This document shows positions 31,340-41,763 of a stretch of DNA of 64,000 nt, in pieces. Position numbers and translations under genes: made by a program. Within the stretch, counting starts at the first letter, position 1. Every line of letters starts with the position of its first letter. Source of the stretch: Hysterium pulicare CBS 123377 (Eukaryota; Ascomycota; Dothideomycetes; Hysteriales; Hysteriaceae); the NCBI GenBank assembly GCA_000467715.1, contig AJFK01000845.1:1-64000 (forward strand), in the 5' to 3' direction. Below the pieces are notes generated by a model. It was given only the letters and a program-made list of their open reading frames with translations, made no database searches and was not told where the DNA came from.

Positions 31340-34004
31340 ATGGTGCACCCAGCAATAGTAGAACGGCAGTGGGAATGGGACCCAAAATGGGATCGATGTA
31401 CGGAAAGAAGTGCCTCTTACACCACTGTTGCTAGGAAGAGTATCTGACTGAAAGTTTGAAAGATCCTTACAACCCGCATCGCGGTAGTGATGGACAGCCA
31501 CTTCCGCCAGGACAAGTGAACGACCGATACGAACCATGTAAGTCACCAAGGCTTCTACAAATAAGCATGGCTTTGAAACTGAACTCCTCCTACAAGACCC
31601 CCCGCCAACCTATCTACCGCAAGAAGCTTATTATCAAGCTCGTCCCGCAACGGCAACTCCCTCGGCGCTAGCTCCGCGAGATCCTAACCAGAATATTCAA
31701 TACCCGTCATTCCCTGCTGCCCAGCAACAATATGAACAATATGTAGTCGATCCTCATACAGGACAGTGGATGACAGCGGCACCTGTAGCGTACGGCAATG
31801 AGAACTCTGTGCACACACTCCCGCCTCCTCCCTACGAAGTCTCAGCCAATCCAAAGAAGAGACAGAGGGCAAGTAACAGTATTTCTACGCACGAACAGCA
31901 GCATCCATCAGTTCTTTACTCGGGATACACCCTACCTCCAATGGCTCCAGCTCCGTATCAATATCAACAACCGGCGGCATACCCAGACGACACTCGTCTA
32001 GCGAGCATGACACAGCAGAAACCCGTTGAGGTGATTAGCCTGATAGATTCGGGGGATGATAGGCCGCCCAAAGCCCAGAAGAAATCTAAGAAGCGGAAGA
32101 CCTCCCAAAAAGCCAAAAACACGAGCATGCCTTCACGGGCGCTACCACCACTGGGAGTCTCACCAATAAATCCAGCCTTACCACCCGGCAAGCAATCAAT
32201 ACGCGCCAAACCTCCAGCAGCTCGATGTGTAATGATTACCAGCTCATCACCGGATTTTGAACCGCCATCTTCAAGCCAACTAGGCACTCAAAAAACTCGA
32301 ATAGCGGAAGAATCCACGTCTCAATACGTAGTCAATGCACACCCAGCGTCTCAAATAATTCCGGGCGTCATCCGTGAGAAACAAAGACGAGAAGAGCTGA
32401 AGCAGCAACACAAAGATGGTCCCGTGGGTGACATTGTACCTATCAGCGAACCTGACCTCTGTCCCGAACAAGCCGAACTGGTTGACCTCATAATGAGCGG
32501 ACGGAATGTCTTTTACACCGGATCCGCAGGCTGTGGAAAATCTACCGTGCTTAAGGCTTTCACCCGCCGAATGAGGGACCAGGGGAGGAAGGTAAATATC
32601 GTTGCTCCCACCGGCAGAGCTGCTCTAGACATCAATGGGTCAACGACATGGACGTATGCGGGTTGGACACCTGATCATCATAAAAGAGAGTTGAAACAAC
32701 TTTTAGCAGCCGCACACGGGAAATTCGTTCGAGCACGCCTCCAAGAAACGGATGTCTTGGTCATCGACGAGATAAGCATGGTAGAGAACCTACACTTCGA
32801 GCGTCTCAACTGCGTCATGAAAGAAGCGCGGAATAGTAAGGAAGCTTTCGGCGGTGTCCAACTCATCGTGACGGGAGATTTCTGCCAATTACCACCCGTC
32901 AAACCCTTCCAACACTGCATGAAATGCGGCCGCGAGCTCATCGCCAACGCGCAACGAACAGAATACAAGTGCCGCATGGACGGCGTCTTCTACGACATTG
33001 ACAAATGGGCTTTCCGCAGCGCAGCGTGGGCAGAATGTAATTTTGCGCACGTGAACCTGACAAATATTCATCGTCAAAACGATGAAGTGTTCATCAAGAT
33101 ATTACAGAAATGTAGGATGGGTCAGGTGCTTACGCAAAAGGATACGGATTTGCTCCTGAACCATAAATCCGAGACTAGGAATGCAGTAAAGCTATTCGCG
33201 ACGCGCGAGGAAGTGAAGCGGGTCAACGAAGAAGCATTCAACAAACTCCGGAGTCGAGCACGATGGTACCAATGCTTGGACTATTTCAGATGGAACGAGA
33301 AACATCCGCATCTAGAATCGAAGGGGGCGAAGGGCGTGGATGGATCCCTCCTGGCGCTCCGCGACCACAAATTCGATCCACGGATCCCCCTCAAGAAGGG
33401 CATGTTGGTCGTCCTTCTCGTGAATCTCGAGATAGGCGCAGGCCTAGTAAACGGTTCTCAAGGCGTGATCCAAGGCTTCGAAGCCTACGACCCCAAGAAA
33501 CTTCCGAAAGCAGCCGAGAACGGCGGCGGGGGTCGACGACGACGTAAAGACGACGACGTACTGAAGGACGGAGGAGCCGGGCCTCCAACACTAAGCGGCG
33601 ACCACGCAGAACTCCGAGAAGAGCAAATCAAGTCTTTCATCAATGCAGCGGAGTGCAAGGAATGGCCTATTGTTACCTTCAGTTCTGGCGTGACGCGGAC
33701 GATTTATGCGGATTGCACCGTCAATGAGATCGGTGATGAGAAACCTTACTCGCTGCTGAGTAGGACACAAATCCCACTCATGGCCGCTTGGGCGATGAGT
33801 ATCCATAAGAGTCAGGGAATGACGCTGAATCGCGTTGTCGTGGATCTAAGTAAGAGTTTCGAAGAAGGTCAGATGTATGTTGCGCTAAGTCGGGCAAGGA
33901 GTCTGGAGGGTTTGAAGGTGGAGGGACTGGGGAGAGGTTTGAGTCGTGGGAATGAGCAGGTGCAGCAGTTCTTGTTGGAGAAGTTTGGGATTAGGCCGGA
34001 TTAG
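31340..34004 (+). CDS. Pif1-family 5'-3' DNA helicase (SF1B)
   Basis: Three exons (31340-31397, 31463-31537, 31597-34004) give 846 residues. The first two are small and code for a Trp-rich start (VERQWEWDPKWDR) and a Pro-rich segment; the phases agree and the second branch site is a clear CTGAC. A disordered region of about 300 residues follows, with a SUMO-interacting-like VISLIDSGDD near 190-199 and a KKSKKRK basic patch. The helicase core has Walker A GSAGCGKST (353-361), APTGRAA, Walker B DEISM (435-439), GDFCQLPPV, IHRQND, SIHKSQGMTL and YVALSRARS. Inserted after QLPPV is a small Cys-bearing segment (C485, C488, C503). Pif1 helicases unwind G-quadruplexes, R-loops and replication barriers; whether this one serves the nucleus or mitochondria is not clear. 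It is a host gene: no transposase or Rep domain adjoins it. Confidence 0.9.
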
Positions 34005-34379
34005 GTGTGGAGATTGAGATTGGGTTAGGATGATGTTGGTGTTCTGGATATGAATGATTTTTTGGGCGAATATTGTTGCTGCGAGAGTAAAGATGGGCCT
34101 GGCTAGATGATCTCATGGGATGCCTAAGATCGGAACGATCTAGATATGTATGGCATTATCTATGTTTTCTCTTGAGGTCTTTATCGTGCGTAAGGTCATA
34201 AAGAGTAGCCGACTAAAATTTGACTTCATGTATACGGTATGGCCGAATGCCATCTTTGATGTCTTATAAAGCCTAATGTCAGCGGATCGTCTCTCGAAAT
34301 ATCGACTTATATACAACTTGGGGGAAGCTGTATTAGTATGAGGCTTGTAAGAGGCAATTTGAAACACAGCGAAGGTTAT

Positions 34380-34575
34380 TATAAAGTTGTAGTGTACTCT
34401 GGACAATAGCTGTAGCGCGATACAATATAAGACACTATCTTGGCGGATGGATTTGACTTCACTAAAGTTGAACCGTGATTTCTTGAGGACCGAGACACAG
34501 CGCTTCCGGGCCTCTGTTAAAGACTTAAATTCGCAGTATCTGCCTTTGAGTCGTTTAACAGCACGTTGAGCTCGG
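34380..34575. repeat. Dispersed repeat, copy A
   Basis: Two blocks match the cluster at 44.7-45.2 kb in the same order and orientation. The first is AGTTGTAGTGTACTCTGGAC near 34385, compared with AGTTGTGGTGTACTCTGGAC near 44716. The second is TTGAACCGTGATTTCTTGAGGAC (shown shortened) near 34463 and on to TTCGCAGTATCTGCCTT, compared with TTGAACCGCGATTTCTTAAG near 45080 and on to CTCGCAGCATTTGCCT. The intervening sequence differs in length. A 150-codon minus-strand frame covers this copy but its counterpart at copy B is not open in the same way, so I do not call a gene. The element type is unknown. Confidence 0.6.
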
Positions 34576-34675
34576 TCATGAATAAACTCCAACTTGTTAT
34601 TATCTCCAACTTCTTGTGATAGATCCCAGTTTTGTTTGCGATAACGTGGTAGAGGCGCTAGAGCTGTGCGTTGCT

Positions 34676-35005
34676 AAGAGCCTCCAAAGCTCCCGGAGGT
34701 GAGAAGAACAGGAGGGTCAGTTTGGTCAGAGCCTCCAAGTACCGGAGTAGTGTGAGCTTTGCATTGTTGAGAGCCCCCAATGTTAAGAAGTGCGGGATCG
34801 ATAAGAGAGTCTGATTAATTAGAGTCTCCAAGAGAATTGATTTGGTGAGAGCCTCTAGAGCTCCGGAGGTGGGAATGACTGAGTCGATAAGAGAGTCTGA
34901 TTGGTCATCTCCAAATTATGGATCGATCAAAAAGTCAAAGCCCCCAGAGATAGGAGTGAGAGTGAATGGATTAGGGAATTGATGAGAGTCCCCGGAGTTC
35001 GCCAT
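34676..35005. repeat. Minisatellite-like array built on GAGAGCCTCCAA…CTCCGGAGGTG
   Basis: A motif of the form GAGAGCCTCC-A-AGCTCCGGAGGTG recurs at about 34676, 34727, 34769, 34850, 34935 and 34985, with GATAAGAGAGTCTGATT as a second shared word (34802 and 34889). Spacing varies between about 40 and 80 bp. The CTCCGGAG core is palindromic, so each unit could form a small hairpin. Copies are degenerate; no frame runs through them. Confidence 0.6.
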
Positions 35006-35009
35006 GATG

Positions 35010-38000
35010 ACTGAGCATTTCTGACAGGATGTACGACAAGGAAATTAATTATCTGGAAACTAGACGTAGCTCATTCACTCTTCTAGAATATTGGAGCGAG
35101 GTGTCAATGGTCCTGTATGACAATTGGCAGCAGAGAATTGAAAGTGGGGACGTTCTCCAGACTCCAGTGGTTGGTGAGAAGACATCCGCCTTCTCGGTTG
35201 TTGTAGTTCGAATGAAGTTATTTGAGCAAGTTGACCGTGAATTCGAAAAGTTTGGGACGTAAAGATTGATCAATATTCCTGCATCTCGAACAGTTCATTT
35301 GTTGAGTTTCACTTGGGTTCAAGGATAGGTTTGTGACGTGTACCAAGAGAATGGCGACATATCTTAACACATTTGCCTCACCGAAGCGGAGCATTCATGC
35401 ATCCAAAAGATAAACGATAATGCGCAAGAACAATGTTACGAAGGTGACATGGTATGTTGTCTAGGTGGTTACTTTTAGCATGCGTTCTCGCAAGATGAGT
35501 CTTCCATCATAGAAGGCTAGCTATAATATAGGACATCGAGGTGATAGTTCTCCATCTCGCGAGAAGCATATCCTAGCTAACGACATATGGTTATCGTCGG
35601 AGTAACAGAGCATCTGAACTTGGGGAAAGGCACTCAAACTTTATCACAGCTTCCTCGCTTTTTTCTGGAAGAATTGCATCTGGTATTGGTTAGTTGAAGA
35701 AAGCTCAATGGTGTGGAGGCATAGATCATAACGAGAGAGATGCTTTGTGGCTGCCAGAAGATATGCACGCCGACCTATCTGAACTTTATCGTGTTATTTC
35801 GCCTTTGCGATGAGCCTTAGGGGTTCTTGCTACCGCAGCGTGATCTGGAAGGTAAAAATCCATTGAAGAGTCACAGATTTCCTTGCTCAGGTGAATTACT
35901 TCACCCAGAATGCTGACAGGTAGTAGCCGGGAAGGTTCTCGGGAAGGGGACTCGGGTCAGAAACTTGGAAGCCGAGCGGATTACTTTTCCGAGAATATGA
36001 GAATGGACTGTGAACAAGATGTGAGATGTTGATGAGTTCTGAGTTTGCTGACAGCGCCAAGCCCATTTTACTGTCGTCATGCGGATTGCTTTCAAGACAA
36101 CTTCAAGCAAGTGCCACTTCATTGGTAACAGCTATGCAGAGCCATCGGCACCTCTCCACAATACACCGCTGCTATCTAATCACGGCTGCGAATCCGAGGA
36201 ACCCCGAAGATCTTCACTTTGCCCGTGGAAATGGGATTACGCTGACGATGATTGTCGAGTCAACGCATGCTAGGCAACTGCAGAAAGGTCACGAATTGCA
36301 CCAAGGATCGACCAAATCTCCCGCAGTCCGAAGATTAGAAGACTGCCCGTGAGCTCCTTGGTGAAGCCAGGGAGAACGTAGCCAGGGAAATGCCTCCCAA
36401 TCTTCGGCCCGTGAACACACACTAATTGGCGTCCTCGGAAATACTACAGCGTAGGCAGAATAGAAAGGTGAGGATCCACATCCAGGCGTGGTCGCGAGGC
36501 TCATGTGCGGGTATCTGCTCGGCAATACCAGATCTTGAGTCCTCCAGAGGGTGCTTTGTCCTCGTTGCAGGGTTGATCCTACAAGAAGCAGGCATTAAAA
36601 CGCTTATCTGCTAAAGTTCAGATCCACGGACAGAGCACGCAGGGTCAATCCCTAACTGAAAGCACTAAGCAATGGAGCTACAATAATCGAGGATGATGCG
36701 GATTTGCGAAGGCTCAGGAATGTCCCGTCCCTTTGCATGGCTGGGGTTGGCGAGACGAAGTTGCTCATGTCTAGAAGTAGTCAGTACCAAATTCTCCCCG
36801 CGGCCAAATCGGCTCGACAATCATGCGCCAATGGTGCGAGGCCAATGACAGCTCGCGGCATGGGAGAAAAGGACACCAACTCCAGTTCTACCCGCGGAAA
36901 CCGGAAATTACCGCTGAGATACAAGTCACATGTGGTGTTGAGTCTGTCGCTCAGTCGACGCAAGAGCCCATGACATGCCAAGTCGAGCTCATTTCTTTTG
37001 TATCGCGGATCGTCCAGAGTTTCCACCAGGCGGCCGCTATGTGGAACGCCAACACGGCGCATACCGTGGGACAGCATTGGCAAAGGAATGAACGAATGAG
37101 AGGCTCGGCATCTCTGTGAACCGTCGCTCCTCCTTGCAGCCGAGTAAGTCGCCGACCTTCTCTGGCTTCCGGTGTGCGAGGCTGGCTCTGGAATGCTCCA
37201 ATTCCCCCTCCCTCCTGTCCGGCGGTGCAGCGATATGGGTTCCGCACTCTGAATTCGTGCCAGCACATCTATTTGACTCAGGGTCCTCATTGTGATTGGC
37301 GAGCGGCAGAAGGGGACTCCCGCACGTCGCTTAAGCAAAGCTTGTGCGGTGTTCTTCACCGCGTCGAACCAAAATCTGCAGTGGAACAGGGCGTCTCCCT
37401 CGAACACCCTCTGTTTCGAGATGATCATGATGCAGGTCGCATGGCGGGACATCTTGTTCTGGCCGTGGCAGAAGCGACAAGACGCTCGGCAGTCGTGAAT
37501 TGAGGCTCTGCAGGGCCGAAAAGCAATCACAACAACATGACTCTCCACGCCCGACAAGGAAGATTGCAGGGCCAAGGATAAGCAGCAGCTCAGAATCTGG
37601 CTATGCTGACCTTTCTGGCCGAGCATGTCTTGTCCAAATGCAGTCAAGTGGCATTGCGGGAAGGATCACTTTGGATCACCTTAGATCAAGCCAATCCAGT
37701 CCTCTGGCACACCACCACCCACTAATTACTCCACCACGCTGTCTAACAAATCAACTGTATTGCGGGGTGCTTGAAGTGACAGGCGAGGCCGAAGCCAAAC
37801 ATGCACTGTACCAACGGCGAGACCGACCAACGGCGGTATCTTGAATTGGTGCTTGAAATCGCTTCACCTCATGAATCACCAAGCGACGAGGAAGCGCATT
37901 AGCTTTCGAGCCAAGTTTCCCCTAACATGAATGTGACGGATCCAAAAATGGAGCGGAAGCACAACCTGTCCATCGAAGATACTACATAGATTACTTTTCA

Positions 38001-41000
38001 CAACAAGGGAACGCGCCGGCTGTCAAGCATCTGTGGTTCCCCAGGAGCCAGTCACACGGGCCGGAAGGGTGCCAGCAATAATCTTCGTCCTGAAATGCTC
38101 GCAACACCATTGGCAAGTTCCGCTGCTGGCCCGTAATATTGGTACGCTCCCAGGGAGCAGGGCTTTGTGGATCACCCGTCGCTGTGGCTTTGGGCGCTCC
38201 ATGCTTTCAGCACGACCCCATGCATGATGGTGCAACTCTTTTTCTCTGCAATATTTCCAGAAGCAGTACTCACACCAGATAGGGCCTTCGAGGCCCTTGT
38301 CTTGATCTCATGATTCCCGAATTCCATCGCCCGGAACTCATGTATGCAAGGTCATTGAGTGCACGAGCATGGTCAAGCGAACAGCAGGGGACAGAGTCGA
38401 GCAGGCTCAATCGACTCCTCCGGCTAGAATTATAGACACAGGAGTCAACCGGTCCATGTGGCATCTCGCGCTCCAATGCCTTCCTTTCTGAGGCTATGAT
38501 TTGTCTCAAATTCGTACGGATACTCAGAAGGTTTACCCCTGAGATGAGGAGTTGTGGGTGGGGGTTCCTCTTACAGCGTTGGCTGCGGTGTAATTCTCCT
38601 CCGGGCTTACACTTAAGATTGGCTCTCCGTCAAAAAATCTTCCAACGCCAACAAGATTCCTGGCGCGCCCGTTAATAGTCGCAATTGGATAAATCTGCCA
38701 ATCAAGAGCGGTTCGACAACTGCCTGGACGAGATTCGAGACATGGCAGCGGTCTCCTGCATTACTGTCGAATTTTACCTTGAGAAGATGCCCAAGATTCA
38801 GTCAAAACATATTCGGAATGCGATTGACGGTTCCATGCGATAAGAATATCGGCGAGAGAGTTTTGACTAAGCAGATAAACAAATCTTGGTGCCGACGCCA
38901 GGGATCTAGACTCGAGATGACCTTTGTGGCCGTGCAAGGGTCCTGAGAGATCACACACATTACTGACGGCATGTTCCTGGTAGAAGCGCGCGATGTTTTG
39001 CTTGCTGTTCCAAATTTAGTGCTGCGGTGTGGCTGGGCACGAAGACGTGAAGCAGAAAATGACGAAAAACGTGGGAGACTACCCCGCCACAGCAGCCACC
39101 ATAGCCACAGTTTTCGTCCCTGGCCAAAGCATCACTTATGATTATTATTATTATTATTATTCATCACCACCACATACTCCGGTTTTCTTTCGGGGAGCAG
39201 AATACGAGTAAGGTCTGTGATCTTTGAGTAAGCAAATATAGATGTGGAGCTGTCATCATACGATCCCCTGTCTAAGGGCCAGGAACATGGAGATGTACCA
39301 AAATAATTCTCTCCCTCCGAATACAAGGATCTACAAGGAGCACAACATTTCATCACCCCGTAGCGTCCGAAAGTTAGGAATGCGGGAGCACTTCCGTTGG
39401 AGCCATGCCAGATGGCCAAAGTTCAAAACGCTTGGTCCCTGCACCTTCCAACATCGTGGAAGATGGATGGCTTATATGAACGGCTCCTAGCTCATAGCCA
39501 TTTCCCTTCTGTGACTGGCGACTGTTTTCTGTCTCATTACAAGGCGCTTTGACGTGAGACCATGGGAGCGCCCGTCGCGACATCACCGTATCTCCCCCAC
39601 AAAGCAAACTCAGTCTTCATTTGATATTCGTCTCTTGGGGGATGCAGAAAGAATGCATGGTTCCGGCATGCATGATGACTGCAAGATCTCTCTCTCATCC
39701 GATCTCGGGTTGGAGAGGGAAGTTACATTGGATATTTGAGAAAGCTTCTGTGGCACACGTACTATTCGTGCGACCCCAGCGACCAGGTTGCACCACATGA
39801 TGGCGTCCAAATTCAGTGATGGGCATAGGTTCCGGTATGCGAATACGGAGTAGCGTGGTTGGCATGCTCGTCATGCTCTTCTGCCCCCAAACCTTACCCA
39901 GCGCAGTGGGCCAAAGGATTCAGGGACCATGAGATGAGAGCAAGACATGCTGGGGCCTGTGTTGCGGAGTAAACTGCCCGAGTATTACGATCAACACTTG
40001 GAGACAAATTTCATCAACCTTTGACAATATCGCGAGACCGTTTGCGAGATTGCCTTTTACCTAGAGGGCCCCACACTGCGGTCATCATCATGAAACCGAA
40101 CGCATTCTCGAAAATTGTCCGTTCATTGGATGCTGGACGCTTGTTGGGCGTGGAACCCCCTTTTCGCAGTTGTCTCTACGGTGCATTCCTCGCCAGGTCG
40201 CCCATATTGCTGCTGCAGCTTCTGTAACGTGTGTTGCCTTGCGTGAGCGTCAGCGGTGAGGCCGTCGGCAATGACGCACAGCGTGGGGCATTTGGTCATT
40301 CACAATCATTTCGACGATGCGCATCGTCATAAGGCGGTGATGGCCTCAGGATGGGTCTGGGGTTTCGGTATAGTTCGCGGTGGTGAGAAGCTTGAGTCGG
40401 TGACTGCGCCCCATCCCCATCGCAGGGCAGATGGCACCGCAGAGGGTTCGCCAGAGCCCGATTGGGGAAAAGGTGCGTAAATTTAGATAAGCACGCAGGG
40501 TCAAGGAACATTCCAACCTTCGACGACGTGCACCTCACCTCGACGCAGGCCCAGCACAGCCACGGATGCAACCAGAGACCGCCTGCAATTCGGCCACAAC
40601 GCGAGAGCAACCACCATGCCCGCCCCGTCCCGGCGACAGCGACCTGGCAGCGAATGACAGCGCGCGACAGGGGCAGCGCGCATTGCGAGGTGTCCCAAGA
40701 CGATGGCTTCGACATGCCCTGCTGCCCTGGGGCTCCCTGGACCACTGGCCTCACAATTGTTCAGATGGCAGACGATGGCTTGCTAGCTCGCTGCCCGAGA
40801 GAGTTGCACATCTGTCCAGAATCAGCCAAATCCGCTTACCTTCACCCGATCGGGCGTCGAGCCTCCCCACGCGCCAGCCCTCAAGCGGCCCTGGAGGCTC
40901 TCCAGCGGGCGCATTGGGGAAAGCAATGGCGGATGCTCTGCGACGGTCGACGGGCGTGCAGAAGTGGTGCGGTCGTGGTTGGCGACGGCGCAGGCTTGGT

Positions 41001-41620
41001 GCAGCTTAGGTGCATAGCCGGGGGACGGGCACACCGCGTTTCTTGTGAGGGAATCTTAACTGACTGCACTCGGAGCGCGCGAATCGAGGCGGAGACGCAA
41101 TAATCTGGCGGCCGGTACTCTAAGCACGCTGTCTTTCTTATTTTCCTAGCGCGAATTCACACCGTCTGCCACCTCATGCCATCCATGGCCAAGCAAGCCG
41201 TAGGGCAGTACAAGGGTTCGGCATACCGGGGCCTCTGTGCGCAGCATCTCTGGGGGGCCGTCAACAGAGCGCTCTCTTTATACATAACTGACTTCGCCCC
41301 CGAGCCTCCTCTTAAAAGTCCAGGCCCCCGATCAGCATAAACGCATCCTCTTCCAGACAACAGCTATCCGATCCTCCAGAGCCCTTCCGGTCATCTTGCT
41401 GCAACAGGATCCTTCCGTCCTGTGTTTCGCTACCGACCCGCCGGCCTGTTCACCCTCGACATACTATCACCACTTCAGCAATATCACGGCAGATCACACA
41501 TCGTAATTGAACCTCGCAGAACATTGTTTGGCGCTGTCTCCCGCGCCGTGTGACGATCATAGCTATTGGCACCCGCGCATAATCCACTCTTCCTAGGTAA
41601 GCATTTTCCCCTGTCGACCC
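35010..41620. other. 6.6 kb gene-free stretch upstream of the C2H2 factor gene
   Basis: No frame here has a domain or intron pattern I can recognise. The largest, 288 codons on the minus strand at 36781-37647 and 213 codons on the plus strand at 40462-41103, are Cys/Arg/Ser-rich and look like chance frames in GC-rich DNA. Composition changes from AT-rich (35-36 kb) to GC-rich (36-41.5 kb). Apart from an ATT microsatellite I see no repeat. Long upstream regions of this kind are common ahead of fungal developmental regulators, so a distal promoter, long leader or non-coding transcript is possible. Confidence 0.5.
39141..39161 (+). repeat. (ATT)7 microsatellite
   Basis: Seven perfect ATT units, followed directly by CATCACCACCAC, a short second trinucleotide tract. 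Confidence 0.9.
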
Positions 41621-41626
41621 TCACCC

Positions 41627-41633
41627 TATATAA
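41627..41633 (+). promoter_or_regulatory. TATA-like element of the C2H2 factor gene
   Basis: TATATAA lies 137 nt upstream of the ATG and in a CT-rich setting. It could position transcription with a leader of about 100 nt; alternatively the true promoter lies further up in the long gene-free region and this sits inside the leader. Confidence 0.4.
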
Positions 41634-41763
41634 TCCCACAGCCCACCATCCATGTACCCCTCGCTGCAACCCGAGTACGGCTTATGCTAACATCTGGAAG
41701 GAGGCTTGGAGATCCATTAAATCCAGCTGGCCCTCCACCGCCGCTGCATCTCTCATTGTGACC

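Noticed and set aside
31340-34004. Pif1 helicase as part of a Helitron
   Set aside because: No Rep/HUH motifs, no terminal TC/CTRR signatures, and the gene has host-like introns and neighbours.
34140-34592. 150-codon minus-strand frame over repeat copy A
   Set aside because: It lies within a dispersed repeat and no recognisable family appears; treated as repeat.
36781-37647. 288-codon minus-strand open frame
   Set aside because: Cys/Arg/Ser-rich with no domain, no intron pattern and overlapping open frames on the other strand; typical chance frame in GC-rich DNA.
40462-41103. 213-codon plus-strand open frame
   Set aside because: Overlaps other long frames (40566-41009, 40296-40754) of similar quality; composition follows base content, no motif.
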